DNA of 64,000 bases from contig RMBW01000041.1 of the NCBI GenBank assembly GCA_004009845.1, forward strand, positions 219,379-283,378, given 5' to 3'. Both the position numbers and the translations under genes were made by a program. A model generated the notes under the pieces. The model had not been told where the DNA came from. It searched no databases and saw only the letters and a program-made list of their open reading frames with translations. Source of the DNA: Davidsoniella eucalypti. Its lineage: Eukaryota > Ascomycota > Sordariomycetes > Microascales > Ceratocystidaceae. Position 1 is the stretch's first letter. Each line of letters starts with the position of its first letter. Shown here piece by piece: positions 23,401 through 35,912 of this stretch.

Positions 23401-26400
23401 CACAATGTCCTCGCTAAACCACACCATACCGCAACGAGACACAGTAGCCAGAGTAGCATACTTGAGTGTCTCAACCTCGAACATGATGCGCACATTCGGC
23501 GGCAGACTGAGACGCTCACCATTGGGCAGCGTTAGAAGCTTGTTGTCATCGAGCACACTGTTCAAGTTTTCAACCCACTCAGGGTCGACATCGCCGTCGA
23601 AGACAATCCAGTGGCGCTTGGAGTCCTCGCCTCTCAGGTTGTCGACAATCTTGCGTAGAATGCTGGTAAATAGACCGTCAGTCCATTCACGCGTAGTCGA
23701 GTCAAGATTGCCGTATAGGGCCTCCTTGGACATAACCTTGGAGTCGATGATATGCGAGAGACCTTCGACGCCCTCGACCTTTTGCAGAGCGTCCAAGAGA
23801 AGCTTCCAGGCAGCAGACTTCCCGCTACCAGAGTTACCAACCATCATCACACCATGGTGGATGTTGTGGATCTGGTACAGCTGCAGGATCTTGACCATCC
23901 ACGAGTCTGTCACAACAAGGTTGCGTTCCTTGGCGAGCGTACGGATGGCAGTCTCCAGCTTGTCGAGGTTGGCCGGTACATAGTTGATACCGGGGAAGCA
24001 GACCGCCTCGATGTCAGCCATAATCTCGACATCGTCCTTGATCAGCTTGGGTGCAATAGTCTCGCGCACACTCTGGACGATAATCTCCGGCTCAAACGTT
24101 TCTGTCAGCTCTTCGGGAACCTCGCGAGCAAGGAGACGGGCGCGCTTTAAGCCACCTGAGCTAACCAGGACACTCTTGAGCGCACGTAGGCCAAAATCGT
24201 AGTGGGCTTGCTTCGAGAGCTTTGCAGCGCACTGGTCAAAGAACGGCACAGTTTGCTTCGATAGGGACTTAGCCTGGTTGAAACCCTGTGAGTACAACAT
24301 GACCTCGGCAATCAGCTCTTTATCGGGCTTCGACATGGCCACACTACGGAACAGCTTCTTCAAGTTGTCGGGCAGGTTGGAACGGCCGGCATAGCCAGGG
24401 TTCATCGTGATGAAGATGCCAGTGTTGGCATTAACATGCAGCTGGCGACCCACCAGTTCGATCTGTGCTTTGTCGTCGGTGACGCCCTGCTTGAGACCCA
24501 GCTGGATGTTCTGAATCTGTTGTGAAACAGCAGACAGGATACGCTCCTCCAGACGGTTGAACTCATCGAAACAACCCCAAGCACCGACTTGACAGATACC
24601 GAGGAAGATACGGCCCATGGCCTGGAAATCAAAGGTATCGTCGCAGCAGAACACCAGCGTAAAGCGGCCCAGCTGCAGACCCAGAGCCTTGACGGACTCG
24701 GTCTTTCCGGTACCGGCTGGACCGTAGGGCGAACCACCAAGTTGCTGGCATAGCGCCTGGGTAAGGGTTCCGAAACAGCGGTCGGTAAGAGGTGTACGGA
24801 CCAGACGATCAGGCACACCAAGATACTCGAAGCCGTAGCTCAGCGAAGCATTGGCCATCTTGACCTTCAGCCGCTGTGGAAACTCGCCCTGGGCAGTGTA
24901 TACGAAGCGCATCTGCAGCAACCACAGGTGGTGCTTCTCGCTGTTAGCACCCTCCTTGATCATCTTTTCGATGGCATCGCGCTGGTGGACACACTCGGTA
25001 ATCAGCTGTTCGCATTTCTTGCGCATGATAGGCTCAAGATCGCCAAGAACAGTGTTAGCAAGGTGACGCAGGATCTCAACCTCGCGCTCAAAGAGCTTAG
25101 GAAGAGCACTACCGCCAGCAGCAAGGGCCTTTTCAACGACCGAGGTCCATACGGACTGCGTACCAATGACGCCAATCTGCGAAGGGAAGGTCTCGATGTA
25201 CTGGTTCAGAGCCTCGCTATCAAGCTGCTCGGCCTCGAAAAGTGGCATGTAGATATCGTAGGCCTCGGCTAGAAGCTCGGCAAGGGTAGCCTTCATACCG
25301 TACTCGAGAAGTTGCAGCCAATCGTTGATCTTCGGCGTCTTAGCGAGTGAGATCTCCTTCTTGAGCTTGACAACTTCGCCCTCCTTGGAGGTGAAGCCGG
25401 AAATAATCGAGTTATCATCTAAAACTAGGCCAGAGATACCGGCAAACATCTTCTTGAAGTGCTTGGCAATACGGATAGTATCATTGCTGTTACCAATCAT
25501 CTCCAGCAGATCTTCGTCACCGACAAAGTAGAAACGGGGGAACGAAACACGCTCCTTTTCCAGGTACTCACCAAGAGCCTTCTGGATCTTGTTGAGGAGC
25601 TCAGCCAGACGCTCCAGTGACTTCTGAACATTGGGGATGACAAGAACCTCGAGAACATAAGGCTGCTTGTAGACACGCTTCATCACGGACAGGAACTCAC
25701 TGTTGATGTTCTGGAACCGACCAGACTCGATGGGAAGCAGGTGCTTGATATCGGCGTTGCCGGTGAAGACACCCTCCAAGTAAATCCATTGGCGCTGTAC
25801 ATCAATCCAGACGTCAAAGAGGACATGGACACGGTTGAGCTTGTCTTCCCAACCAGAGGCCTCTTCTTCAAATTCCTTGTAGTATGGCGAATGCTTCATG
25901 GCCTGCAGAGAGTTGAGGTTTTCACTGCACTTGGCGAACAGATCATCCCAACCACGGATAAGGCGGCACTTGGTCTGGTAGTTGACCAGGTCGAGGGCGT
26001 AGTTGGACCATGTCTCACGAACTTGCTTGAGGAACTCTTCCAGAGCCATTTCACCCTGGGCTTGGGCGATGATGTCTTTGACGATGATCTCTGTAGCAAC
26101 AAGGTTGAGATCCCAGACATCACCCAGAGTCATAGAAACAGGGGAGTAACGCTTGCCGGGCTTGATCTGCTTGTAGATCTTAGTCCAGTGACGGTCACGA
26201 ATGGCATCCGACTTCAGGTCACCCAATAGCGAATTGACCTTTAGCAGACCCTTGAGGATGGTCTGGACGTGCTCAAAGGCGGCGTATTGGCGCATACGGG
26301 CTGGCATCTCCTTGGTACTCTTGATGAGCTCGTCGATCTTGGTACGTATCTTGCGAGGTTGTACGGCTGTCCACAGAGTCTCGCGAGTCTCGTTAAGGGA

Positions 26401-29400
26401 GCTCCAAATAGTAGACAGGTTCGCCCACACAGACTGGAAGTCTTGGACCTCTTCCAGAATAGCAGAAAGCGCAGCATCGGGACTAGCAGGAAGATCCAAA
26501 GCCTCCTTGGCACGAGAAACCATCTCGAACTGTTCTTGCAACTGAGAGATACGGGACTGGAACGAGGTCAAAGTAGCAGAAGCCTTCTCGGGGTGGATGT
26601 TACCAGAAACAGGCTTCTCGTCGTTCCACTGATTGGAGATCTCCATGATGCGATCATTGACCAGCTTATCTTCGGTGATAATCTTCGAGCGCAGAGCATC
26701 GGTCTGGTCCTGGACCGTCTTGGCCTTCTTCTCCAGGATCTCGTTCAACGAAGCCCATTCACTATCAATCTGGGCAATGTCGAGCCAGTCATTTGAGAAC
26801 TGATAGCGCTGACGCACCAAAGTAGACTGGCCCTGGCGGAACAGGTCGATATCCGGAGCCCAGGTCCGTACACTCTTCTTGCAGCTTTGCACTGCAGTGA
26901 TGAACTTGACGGCTTCGGCGGTCGATGAGAAGTTCATGCCTTGCGACTCGAGGCTCTTGCGAATCTTCTCCATCTCGGCGTATACCTCACGCATGTGGTT
27001 ACCTAGACGAATACCAAACTTGATCAAGATATCTTCTTGCCACTGATCGTACTTGGTGTTGACGCGGCGCTGAACTTGGTCGTAATCGATCGTAACGTGG
27101 CCAAACGAACGGCTGACCTCCAGAGTATCGAAGGTTTGACGGTTCTTACGAATGTCCTGGAGAGTCTGTAGCCAGTTAGAAAGCTTCTCGCCAATAGCTT
27201 CGTACACCTTCTCAGCCTGGAGATCCCACAGAGGCTGGAACTGGAGCCATTTGTCGACATATGCGCCGATTTCCTTGAGTTTCTTCTCGATGGCAAGGTA
27301 GACGCGGATCAGAAGATCGGTACAGTCCTGGGGCAAGTCTTCAAAGCGGGCTTCTTCCTGGCGCACAGTGCTAAGGCTCATTTGATAGCGAGTAGCCTGA
27401 ATCTTAGGCAGGTTGCAAACTACGCCGAGCCATTCTTGGAGGTGAAGATACCAGCTAGCACGAGCATGCTCTAGTGGGGGATCCAGATAGATGACTTGAT
27501 TTCTCATGACAAGTTCGTAAATGAGGTGTTTCATGACGGGGCTATTTTGCTTTGCAGCTTCGTCAACCTCGTGGCTTTGCTTGCGGCGGCCATCATCATG
27601 GTATTCGTCCTCGAAAGCCTGGATCCAAGCGATGATAGCTTGTTGTAGACGGCCCAGTAAAACACCCTTGATGCGCTGGTTCAGGCCCTCAACCCAGAAG
27701 TGCAAGTTGACGTATTGCTCCAGGTTGAGCTGATCAACGGCGGCCTGGATAATCTCCAGTTTGGAAGCGAAGGCGGCTCCATCGTATTGGCAAGTACCGA
27801 GTTCAACAAGAGCCTTCTCGATGTTAGAGTTAATCGCCACCAAAGAAACAGTTTTTGTTTGTAACAGCGAGATCGAGGCAGCAAATTCGCGGATGAAGAG
27901 GCCATGACGACTCTCTGAGCTCTTGGAGAAGCCAAACTCGCTCAGAGATTGAGCAGCAGTACGGTTTTGGAGGAAGAGTTCGTGAGAGCTGACAAAAGAC
28001 TCCCACTTGAGCGGGACACCCTTCTTGATCAAGCCAAAGGTATCGTTGCGGTAACCATGGAGTAGGACAGACTCTTCACCCATCTGCTGGATCTGGTTAA
28101 CAGTCTGGGCAAAGGTACGAACCGATTCCATCAAGCTAACGGCATATGGGTAAACACGCTTGGCATCCTTAGAGACGTTGCTGACGGCATGGGGGATGGT
28201 GTAGTTTTGCCACGTCAGGTTGCGTGTCTCTTTGAATAGTGTGATGATTTGGCGGTCGAAGTTGACACTAAGTTCAAGAGTATTCGACGCTCTCACACGT
28301 GAGATTTCGAACAGCAGACCGGAGATCGAGATCTTGCGACGTTGGACCTCGCCCAACCAGGCTTGGTAGATAGGAGCAGTATCCAACTTCTTGCGGAACA
28401 GATTACTCTCCATAAGAAGCTTCTGTCCTTCAGCATGGATAGCCCATTCAGCACCGAGGACATCCTCAACCTTTTTCATATAGCCGTCTAGTTGATACTC
28501 GATTTGGCGGGCCCAGATGATAGCGCCAGAGACGGGGGGTAGATCACGTAGTTGGGCCATGGCGTGGGCTTCAGAGTGGCCATATTGCTGCTTGAAACGC
28601 TCATGTAAGCCGTTGATAGCCTGCTTCACGTGTTCCATAAGCTGGTTCTGGTACTCGGCGATAGCGCCACGAATCTTGGGGCGGACAAAGAGAGCATTGA
28701 ACTTGGAGAAGACGCGGAACATCTCATTGGCGTTCTTTGCGGTACCTAGACGGTCACGCAGGCGAGAGATGATAGAGTTTTCCACGCGGGCAGTTCTTCC
28801 ACTGTAGATCTCCTCGGCTTTGGTCCAGCGCTCAGTTCCCTGAGGGGTCACATCAAGTAAATCAACGTTACGCAGGGCTTCCCAAGCTTGCTTGACTTCC
28901 TCGACGGCATCGACATCGCCCATTTCCTCCATAACAATGGTGCCATTAGGGCCAGATTCCGTGGTACCGTTTACAGTAGCTTTGGGGCCCAAAACGTTGA
29001 CAATTGTGCGCTGAAGCTGCTCATGGTTATCGCGGAAGTTACTAACATACTTAAGACGGTCCTCTAGCTGGGAGTGCTTCTTAGTGACCTTGATAGGAAT
29101 GAACTTTTCGTTACGACGGCGAGTAACTTCACGAGCAACGTTGGTGAACTCTTTAATGCTCTCTTCCCATGTACGGAAGATATCATCGCAAGACTTCATG
29201 ACATTCTTGAACTCGGAATAGTCAAGGTCAACAAGCTCAGTGCCAGGAAGGAGGCGGTGTAGTACTTCATCTAGATCTCCGGAGATAGCCTCGACCAAAG
29301 GAAGAGCTCTTCTAATGGGGTAAGGGCAGATTCTGAGTTTTTTGTTGAGATGGTTAAAGATCTGAACGATGGCATCCTGCGCCTTGGCTAGCGAAGTGGC

Positions 29401-30616
29401 AGATAAGAGTTCGTCAAGAGGGAAGTCGCGCATCAGTTGGTTGTACTTTTGCACCTTATCCATTGCCTCCTTAAGACCAGTGTCAGCTGTGAAACTGACA
29501 GTAGCCTGAAAACGCTTGGCATTCTTAAGAATCTCGAGAGTCAAGACGACACCTTCGCTACGCAGCTGGCCTTCGATACCCTCAAGGGCAGATTCCATAG
29601 ATAGCCAGAAGTTGACTTCTTGGCTGGCAGTAAACTTGAACTCTTGGCCGGAGGTTGAGGATGGATCCTTAGTCATCTTGGTGACAACCTGGATGGCCTT
29701 GATCCAGTTGTTGACGTTGGCCTGAAGATTGTTGAGAAAGGTACTGTCGGCGATGTTCTCGCTATCAATCAGTTCAATAGAAGGCTTTCCATGGCGTTTC
29801 TCGGCCTCCTCCAGCGCAGCCTGGACTACGGGATGGAACGGCAAAGAGACTTCGGGGATCTCGACATTTTGTTGGAGATGGAGAAGACTGAGCTCGAGAT
29901 CGTTCCAACGCTTCTTGGTCACAGGAATACCGGTCTTTGAGTCGATATCAGCACGGCCACGCGAGCCAGTAGATGTGCTTACTTTGGTGTTCGCATCAAA
30001 ATATGGTACCAAAGCGTTGTGGATAATTGTATGCAAGATCTCATAGGGAGAAGTCGAGGGGCCTTGCTCACCACCGGTAGCGTTGAGAGTGGCGGGGCCG
30101 GGTATATTAAGGAAGTATATTTGTGAAGAAAATGGCAGGTTTGGGTCGATAGCCATAGGCTTCTTCATGATCGACAAGATAGAAACAGTGGTGGGCTGTG
30201 ATGAGATATCATTCACAAGTATGTACTTGTATTGTACGGGGACTACATTGTCACACAGATATCAAGGGTTGGTTAGCAGGTGTATAATGACAACAGTAGG
30301 CAAGGAAGGAGGCCATGGAGAACTTACCAGGCTCTTCGCTGACATCTTCCATGCCAGTCGAGGGAACCAAGTCCTTTTGTATATACAGTATTTGCTGTCC
30401 ATCGGCAGCAAAACGCGCGACTCTGGAGGTTGTATCTTGCAGTTTAGTGGGGTGCAACAAGCTGCCGGGGCTCTCAAGCTCATCTCTCGAAGCGCTTAGG
30501 TTGGCCTCAGCTACAGCTACTAGATGCTTGACTAGGTGGGCCGGGTCAATGGCGCCAAATGTCGAGTTCGATGCCCCATTGACGCCGGGGCTCTGCGGGG
30601 AGGGCGAAACCTCCAT
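17431..30616 (-). CDS. DYN1: Cytoplasmic dynein heavy chain
   Basis: This is the minus-end-directed microtubule motor for nuclear migration and retrograde transport. Exons 30616-30328, 30242-17929 and 17859-17431 give 4343 residues, close to the usual length in Aspergillus. The two introns (85 and 69 nt) have CTAAC branch sites. Residues 1 to about 1400 are the tail and to about 1900 the linker. P-loops: AAA1 GPAGTGKT at about 1936, AAA2 GNSGSGKS at about 2231, AAA3 GPPGSGKT at about 2598, AAA4 GVSGSGKT at about 2941. The stalk has coiled coil CC1 from about 3195, the microtubule-binding domain at about 3310-3380 (VNDWKTVQSIVRRDDFI) and CC2 from about 3415. The last exon runs from YECSAFIVDSWID to LDESEQLMAEE. 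It ends soon after LGLPANAEKLLL and so lacks the C-terminal cap (about 300-400 residues) of animal dyneins, as is normal in fungi. No frameshift is seen across 12.3 kb of open frame. Confidence 0.97.
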
Positions 30617-31939
30617 GGCGGGTGGCTATGGCGGGGGATGGGAGCGTGGGCGCAACAGCAAAGACGGGATATCTGCCAAGATCACGGACTCGCTATAAGG
30701 TGGTGGGATAGCCTCGAGGTCGGCTCGACCTCTCGGAGAAGGACGGTGTTTCCGAGATATATATGTATTTTTTTCCTCAGACGGACAATCTAGGATGGTT
30801 TATGGCCTGGTGATAAGGCTAATCGTATGGCTCTATATGGCAATCAAGTAGCTAGTCAAAGCTTGCTCTGGGACAGCAGCACAGCATCAATTAAAGGGGT
30901 AGTGTAGATGCAATTCTGCCAGTAATCAAGTAGCGAACAAAAAGGGCAATGAGAACGAAACGACAGCGGAAAATCAAGACGCCAGCTCGATTCGTGCAGT
31001 GATTGGAGTTGGGTTTGAAAAGAAGATGATGAAGAGGAGGAGAACCAATGTTGACAGAACGCACATTAACCCCAGGAGATCGTCGATTTAGACTCAAACA
31101 GACAGAGACCAGAAGAAAAGCTGTGTTTTAGCTGCTGGTTGCTCTGCCAGTGTTGAAAATAATGGTGGGATGCCTGCTTTTTGCTGATTGCTGGTGCTAG
31201 CTAGGCCAAACAGGACAGGGGCCTAGCAGGCCAGGCCACATTTGAAGCAAGAAAAACATATCACACACGCTATTGCTATTGCTAACCATGCGCCTTAGCT
31301 GCATATTGCTACATTGAAGGTCTGGATCATTGTTTTCTTGCATTACAACTACATTATATCATAGCCTAACATCTACAGATATACGAGCCTCTTATGCATA
31401 CAATACATATATGTATATACTGTTACCTTGCCTTGCAGCCAACATTTCTTGACACCCTCAATAATGTCTATATGTATTCAGCCTTGCAGAGATACATCCG
31501 ATGCCCACTTGCAGCATGCAATAATACAGCCTGCAGCAAACAGGCAAGCAGCAATCAAAGATCAAAGATCAGCAAACCACCAACCAAGCACTAGACCTTG
31601 GTTGATTGCGAAGGCCATGCTTGCATTATTCTGCTACAAGTATTTTCTTTGCATTAACTGACTAGGCACTATGCCATATCACTCTCCTTTTTCTGGACCC
31701 TCTTGTTTTTTTTCCTGTTTTGGTGGGGCCAAAATGGTTTGTTGGCTGGCGGTCAAGCCAAACCAGCACCCAAACAGTGGAACCAAAACAAGAAAACAAG
31801 GAACAGAAATATTCCCCAGCTAACCGTCTACAGTCCTCACAATAGAGATATAAATGGCCTTGTTTTGTGTGTACAACTACAGCTGTGTCGAACCCGTTCA
31901 TCCCGTAAAAAACACATTCTCGGATAAGACATGTGGAAA

Positions 31940-31972
31940 GCAAGCTTTTGAGCAAGCTTTTGAGCAAGCTTT
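31940..31972 (+). repeat. 12-bp tandem repeat, about 2.8 copies
   Basis: GCAAGCTTTTGA is repeated at 31940, 31952 and 31964, the last copy truncated. Each unit contains AAGCTT. The copies are identical, which points to recent slippage. It lies in the spacer and no function is suggested. Confidence 0.8.
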
Positions 31973-34366
31973 AACCTCGCAGGAAGCTCGTGCTCCCTTC
32001 AGGACGGGCCACCTCTATAGTATACAAGTAGCATGTTGTTCTCTACCCTGCCTGTTCAAGTCGCTAGTTCAGCTCCGGGACAAGAGACCGCCATCAAAGT
32101 TGGCATATTGTTGTCTCTATCCCTTCATTCTAGTGAATGGCATTGTTATGTCCAATAGTATTCCATCCATACACCTATCTGTATGCAACTCTATAAATCA
32201 CGACTCTTGACCCTGAATGACTAGCTAGATACAGATAATTCCATAGCGGAGTTAGCCCAAACAAGCACTTGACTTGGTTTCCCGCAAGTTTCGACCAAAT
32301 CAATCCATCGACACTCCCGTCGATTTGCATACCTTCATTCCCGACATATCTTCTCGTCCAATATCTATCTTTATTTGAGTGATCTTCCTTGAAAATCTAC
32401 ACTCCTGTGTCAATTCTCTGTGAACTATCCGAATCCCATGCTATCATTTTTTACACATCAGGCTAATTGATCGGTATTGCACGAACTTTATACTAATAAC
32501 TGACAAATGTTGCCTACTCTGTATAACAAATACTTTCCCACATACGTAATACATCTACTATGTCTCAAACTCCGTAGGGCTTGTTACAGAGCATATATAA
32601 CGCCACAAATCGTTATATCCAGCAGTTAAGGGTCTAAATATGAGTGGTTTGACAGTATGATTATGGATGAAGGAGTGATTATATTTCTGGTAGCGTTCTT
32701 AGTCACACTTTTCAAACCTCCTTGAGGATGGCATTTCATATGCATATTAGTTTGTCTATTATTCCTTTTCGTTGTCAATGTCAAACAGAAAGCCGTCAAA
32801 ACGATCATCCTACAGGGGAGAGAGGAAGCACAGAGTCCAGCGAGCCCAACTTCCCGACTTGCTTGCATATCTGTATGAACATCCACGCCCATCAAGCACA
32901 GACATTTCCTTCTCTATCTACACTTTTTGCGTTATTTTTGATTCCTATCTCCATCTTTTGGTTCCTTTTGCTGTCTTGCTGCAGCGTAAACCAACAAACA
33001 AAAAGAAAGAAAGGATATCTCGGATGTTTGCACATATCCCTATCAGTAGGCTACCTGCATGACGCTGAAAACAAAGATGTGTAGAAGAAAAAACACACCT
33101 CAAAATTATATATAGATTACCTAAGCCTGGATCCTGCGAGAGTGGAATATGTGATAAACCGTGAGATAGAGGGGCGTGTTTTAGCACAGGATGATATCAG
33201 AAGAGAAAAAAATCATTATATATCTAGTCGTGGCCAACAAATCTTCAGGAACTGAAGGAGAGGCAAGTTGCGTTTTGAGATGAAGAGAAAAAAAGACATA
33301 TAGTAAATCAGGTAAAGTGTGTTTATCATACCACACCACACCCCCTTCCGTCTAGTTATAAGTAGTGTATATTTCTTCGTGCCTTTCCTCTATGAATTAT
33401 GTTTGCTGTCTAGTATAATATATACGCCTACTATATAGTATCTGTATAGTTAGTAGATTCTCCAGTCTAGCCCTAACTATGTATCAAAGCAGCTGGTGAG
33501 TCTGAAAATAAAGCCAACGTAAACTATACGCCCTACAGGCAAAGGTTTCAACCCCAGGCCTGCTTTACCACGCCCTTGCTCAAAGTCTAGTTTAAGCAAA
33601 GTGTTCTTTACTCGTTTGGACCTAGTCTGTGATACAATGAAGTATTCTTAGGAGAGATGACGAGAAAAAGAGAAAACTTTGACTGACCGGGAAAAGCCAT
33701 GCTTTAATTTGTTTGCCCCGTGGCGCCATAATATTAAGCAAAAAAAAAAAACGTGAATTCAGCTACATATATGTATGTATGTAATGTCTTTCGAGTGTTA
33801 AATCAATCTCATTTTCACCTAACCGTTTCTTCATACTAATTTAGCACTAGGTAGAAACTATTACCCATCCCAACCCTGCACCCCCCCTTTCCTTTCCGTC
33901 TTCTTTGATAGTTACTTTTTGTATATAACTGGAGATATGAACTAGCCTGTATCTAGACCCCTCGTCCATACTTGATAGTCTTGCTGGTTGTATCTACTTT
34001 ATTTCTTCATATAGTCTGGTACATGTATTTTGTTTCTGGGATGTCAGCACAACGACTGTCTACGGCTATGTCACTTTCCCATGAACTGAAACTCCATGTT
34101 TATGACTGGGTTTGACCATCGTGAACATGGCGAGCCCTAGTTGAAGCCCAAGAAAGTGTTTATATATTATACTATATACAGTTGTCATTGTGGGCTGGAT
34201 ATCCAGACTGAAATTCTGGTAGAGCCCTTCCATTCCTCATTATTTGGTCCATTGAAAAAGCTTCCAAATCCTAGAAGTCCAATCATCAAGGAAAAAGAAA
34301 AGAATAAATGGGGGTTCTTAATCTCTAGTCTCTGAAAGAGGACAGGTAAGCCTAAGGGGTGTACCC

Positions 34367-34388
34367 AAAAAAAAAAAAAAAAAAAAAA
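34367..34388 (+). repeat. A22 homopolymer tract
   Basis: Twenty-two consecutive A residues follow GTGTACCC. This is the longest homopolymer I noticed in the window. It could be a simple slippage tract or the tail of an old retroposed sequence. No target-site duplication was found by eye. Confidence 0.7.
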
Positions 34389-35912
34389 TAAAGATGATAT
34401 AGTAGTAGATGATCCACGAACAGCAAGTTATTCAGGGCCCTTCTTACCCCCTTCCCTTGTGTCTTTCATCTGATTTCTTTTTCTCTGTTTCCACCCCTTC
34501 AATTAGCTGTGCAAATCTGCAGGCAAAAGCCTTCTAACTTTAATACGATGGCAACCTTACAGATATGCTCAATTGTCAACCTGATTTTGTTTATTTCCGC
34601 CTAAAAAAACAGGAATAAAAGCCACCCTGCATCGGGAGCCACAGACATTCCTTTTTATCATTTATTTCTGTTTTCTTAACTCGAAAATCTTATTACCACT
34701 ACCGTCCATCGAAAAAAAAAAAGAACCATCACCACCCTTAGTCAACCTTCTACTTTTTAACATACACACCCCTCCTTGTTGTCAAAATCTTCATCCCGCA
34801 TTCTTAGTTAATGCAAAGAAAAAAAAGGCATCTTTCACCTATCTGTGTCACTATTGATTCTTGACTTTCTTGCATATAAAATACAAGATCTATAATGCAG
34901 ATATATAGTGTCCGGGCCGGAACTTTTGACTTAGAAAGTTAGACTCACGCCCTCCGTAAAGAAACTTTCTGATTCTGATGCATACACGATACTAAAAGGA
35001 ATACGTTCAACTTTGTCATGTCATGAGTAGTAAAAGTGATGACGATTATATGCTGGACGAAAATACATAGGTAGGGAAGAAAAAAAAGGATATATCAAAA
35101 TACAACATACGAGAATCTGATAAAGCGGATAAAAGCGCTACAAAACATTGGAAATCAGGAAATAAAACCCCAAAAAAGGAAAGAAAATAAACCGCAAAAT
35201 CCAGTTACTAGACGATAGAGACGATGAATGACCATTATAGCATAAACCGTGTTCTCCCCTAAATGTAATATATGAGCACAGAAAAAAGGGTGGACAGGAA
35301 AAGGGAGCTAGTGAAAATCAACAATAGGTAGATCAAGATATAGGAAGCGGAAGACAAGAATAAGCAAGAATATCAAGCAGATGCGAGGATTGACAGAAAA
35401 CATGCTATCATATGCCTCATCTTCAACCCATATATCGAAGTAGAGGAAGAAAAAATGTAAGAGACAAAAGGAGAAACAAAGATATATGAACAAATCCCGT
35501 CCAGACGTTTTGATGGGATTCATAAACCACGCATCATACTAAATCAGCTCCCTTTATAGGATAGAGATAGATATGACCGAGCCCACGCCGGTAGAATGAA
35601 GAAACCGACACCGGCTAGACTCTCTCCGAAAAAGAACAGAAAAAAAAGTATAAAAAAATCAAAGCACACAAATAAAGCCGCTTGCATGCAAGATGAACCA
35701 AGAATAAGTAACCGATGAAGAAAACAAGAAAAAAGGAGAGCTCTGGAACTAGAGTAGAGCTGCTCGACAAAGTACTCCGGACACCGTTCGTGAATCGATA
35801 TCCTATAGGAACGACAGGGAAGAAGATAAAAATATACCCACCAAGTGATAAAAAAAAGCAAGAAAAACAAGGAAACAAAACAAAAGATTCTCGGACTTTA
35901 TGATCCGTCTCT

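Larger units (their letters stand above)
30617..35912. other. 5.3 kb spacer without a supported gene
   Basis: The left end must hold the dynein promoter (-) and the right end the 3' flank of the FAR1-type gene (-). In between there is AT-rich DNA with open frames under 125 codons, none resembling a family, and no convincing splice-linked exons. It contains a three-unit 12-bp tandem repeat (31940-31972), a 13-base A run near 33740 and a 22-base A run at 34367-34388. I looked by eye for tRNA T-arm signatures and found none that pair. An unannotated noncoding transcript or decayed element cannot be excluded. Confidence 0.6.
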
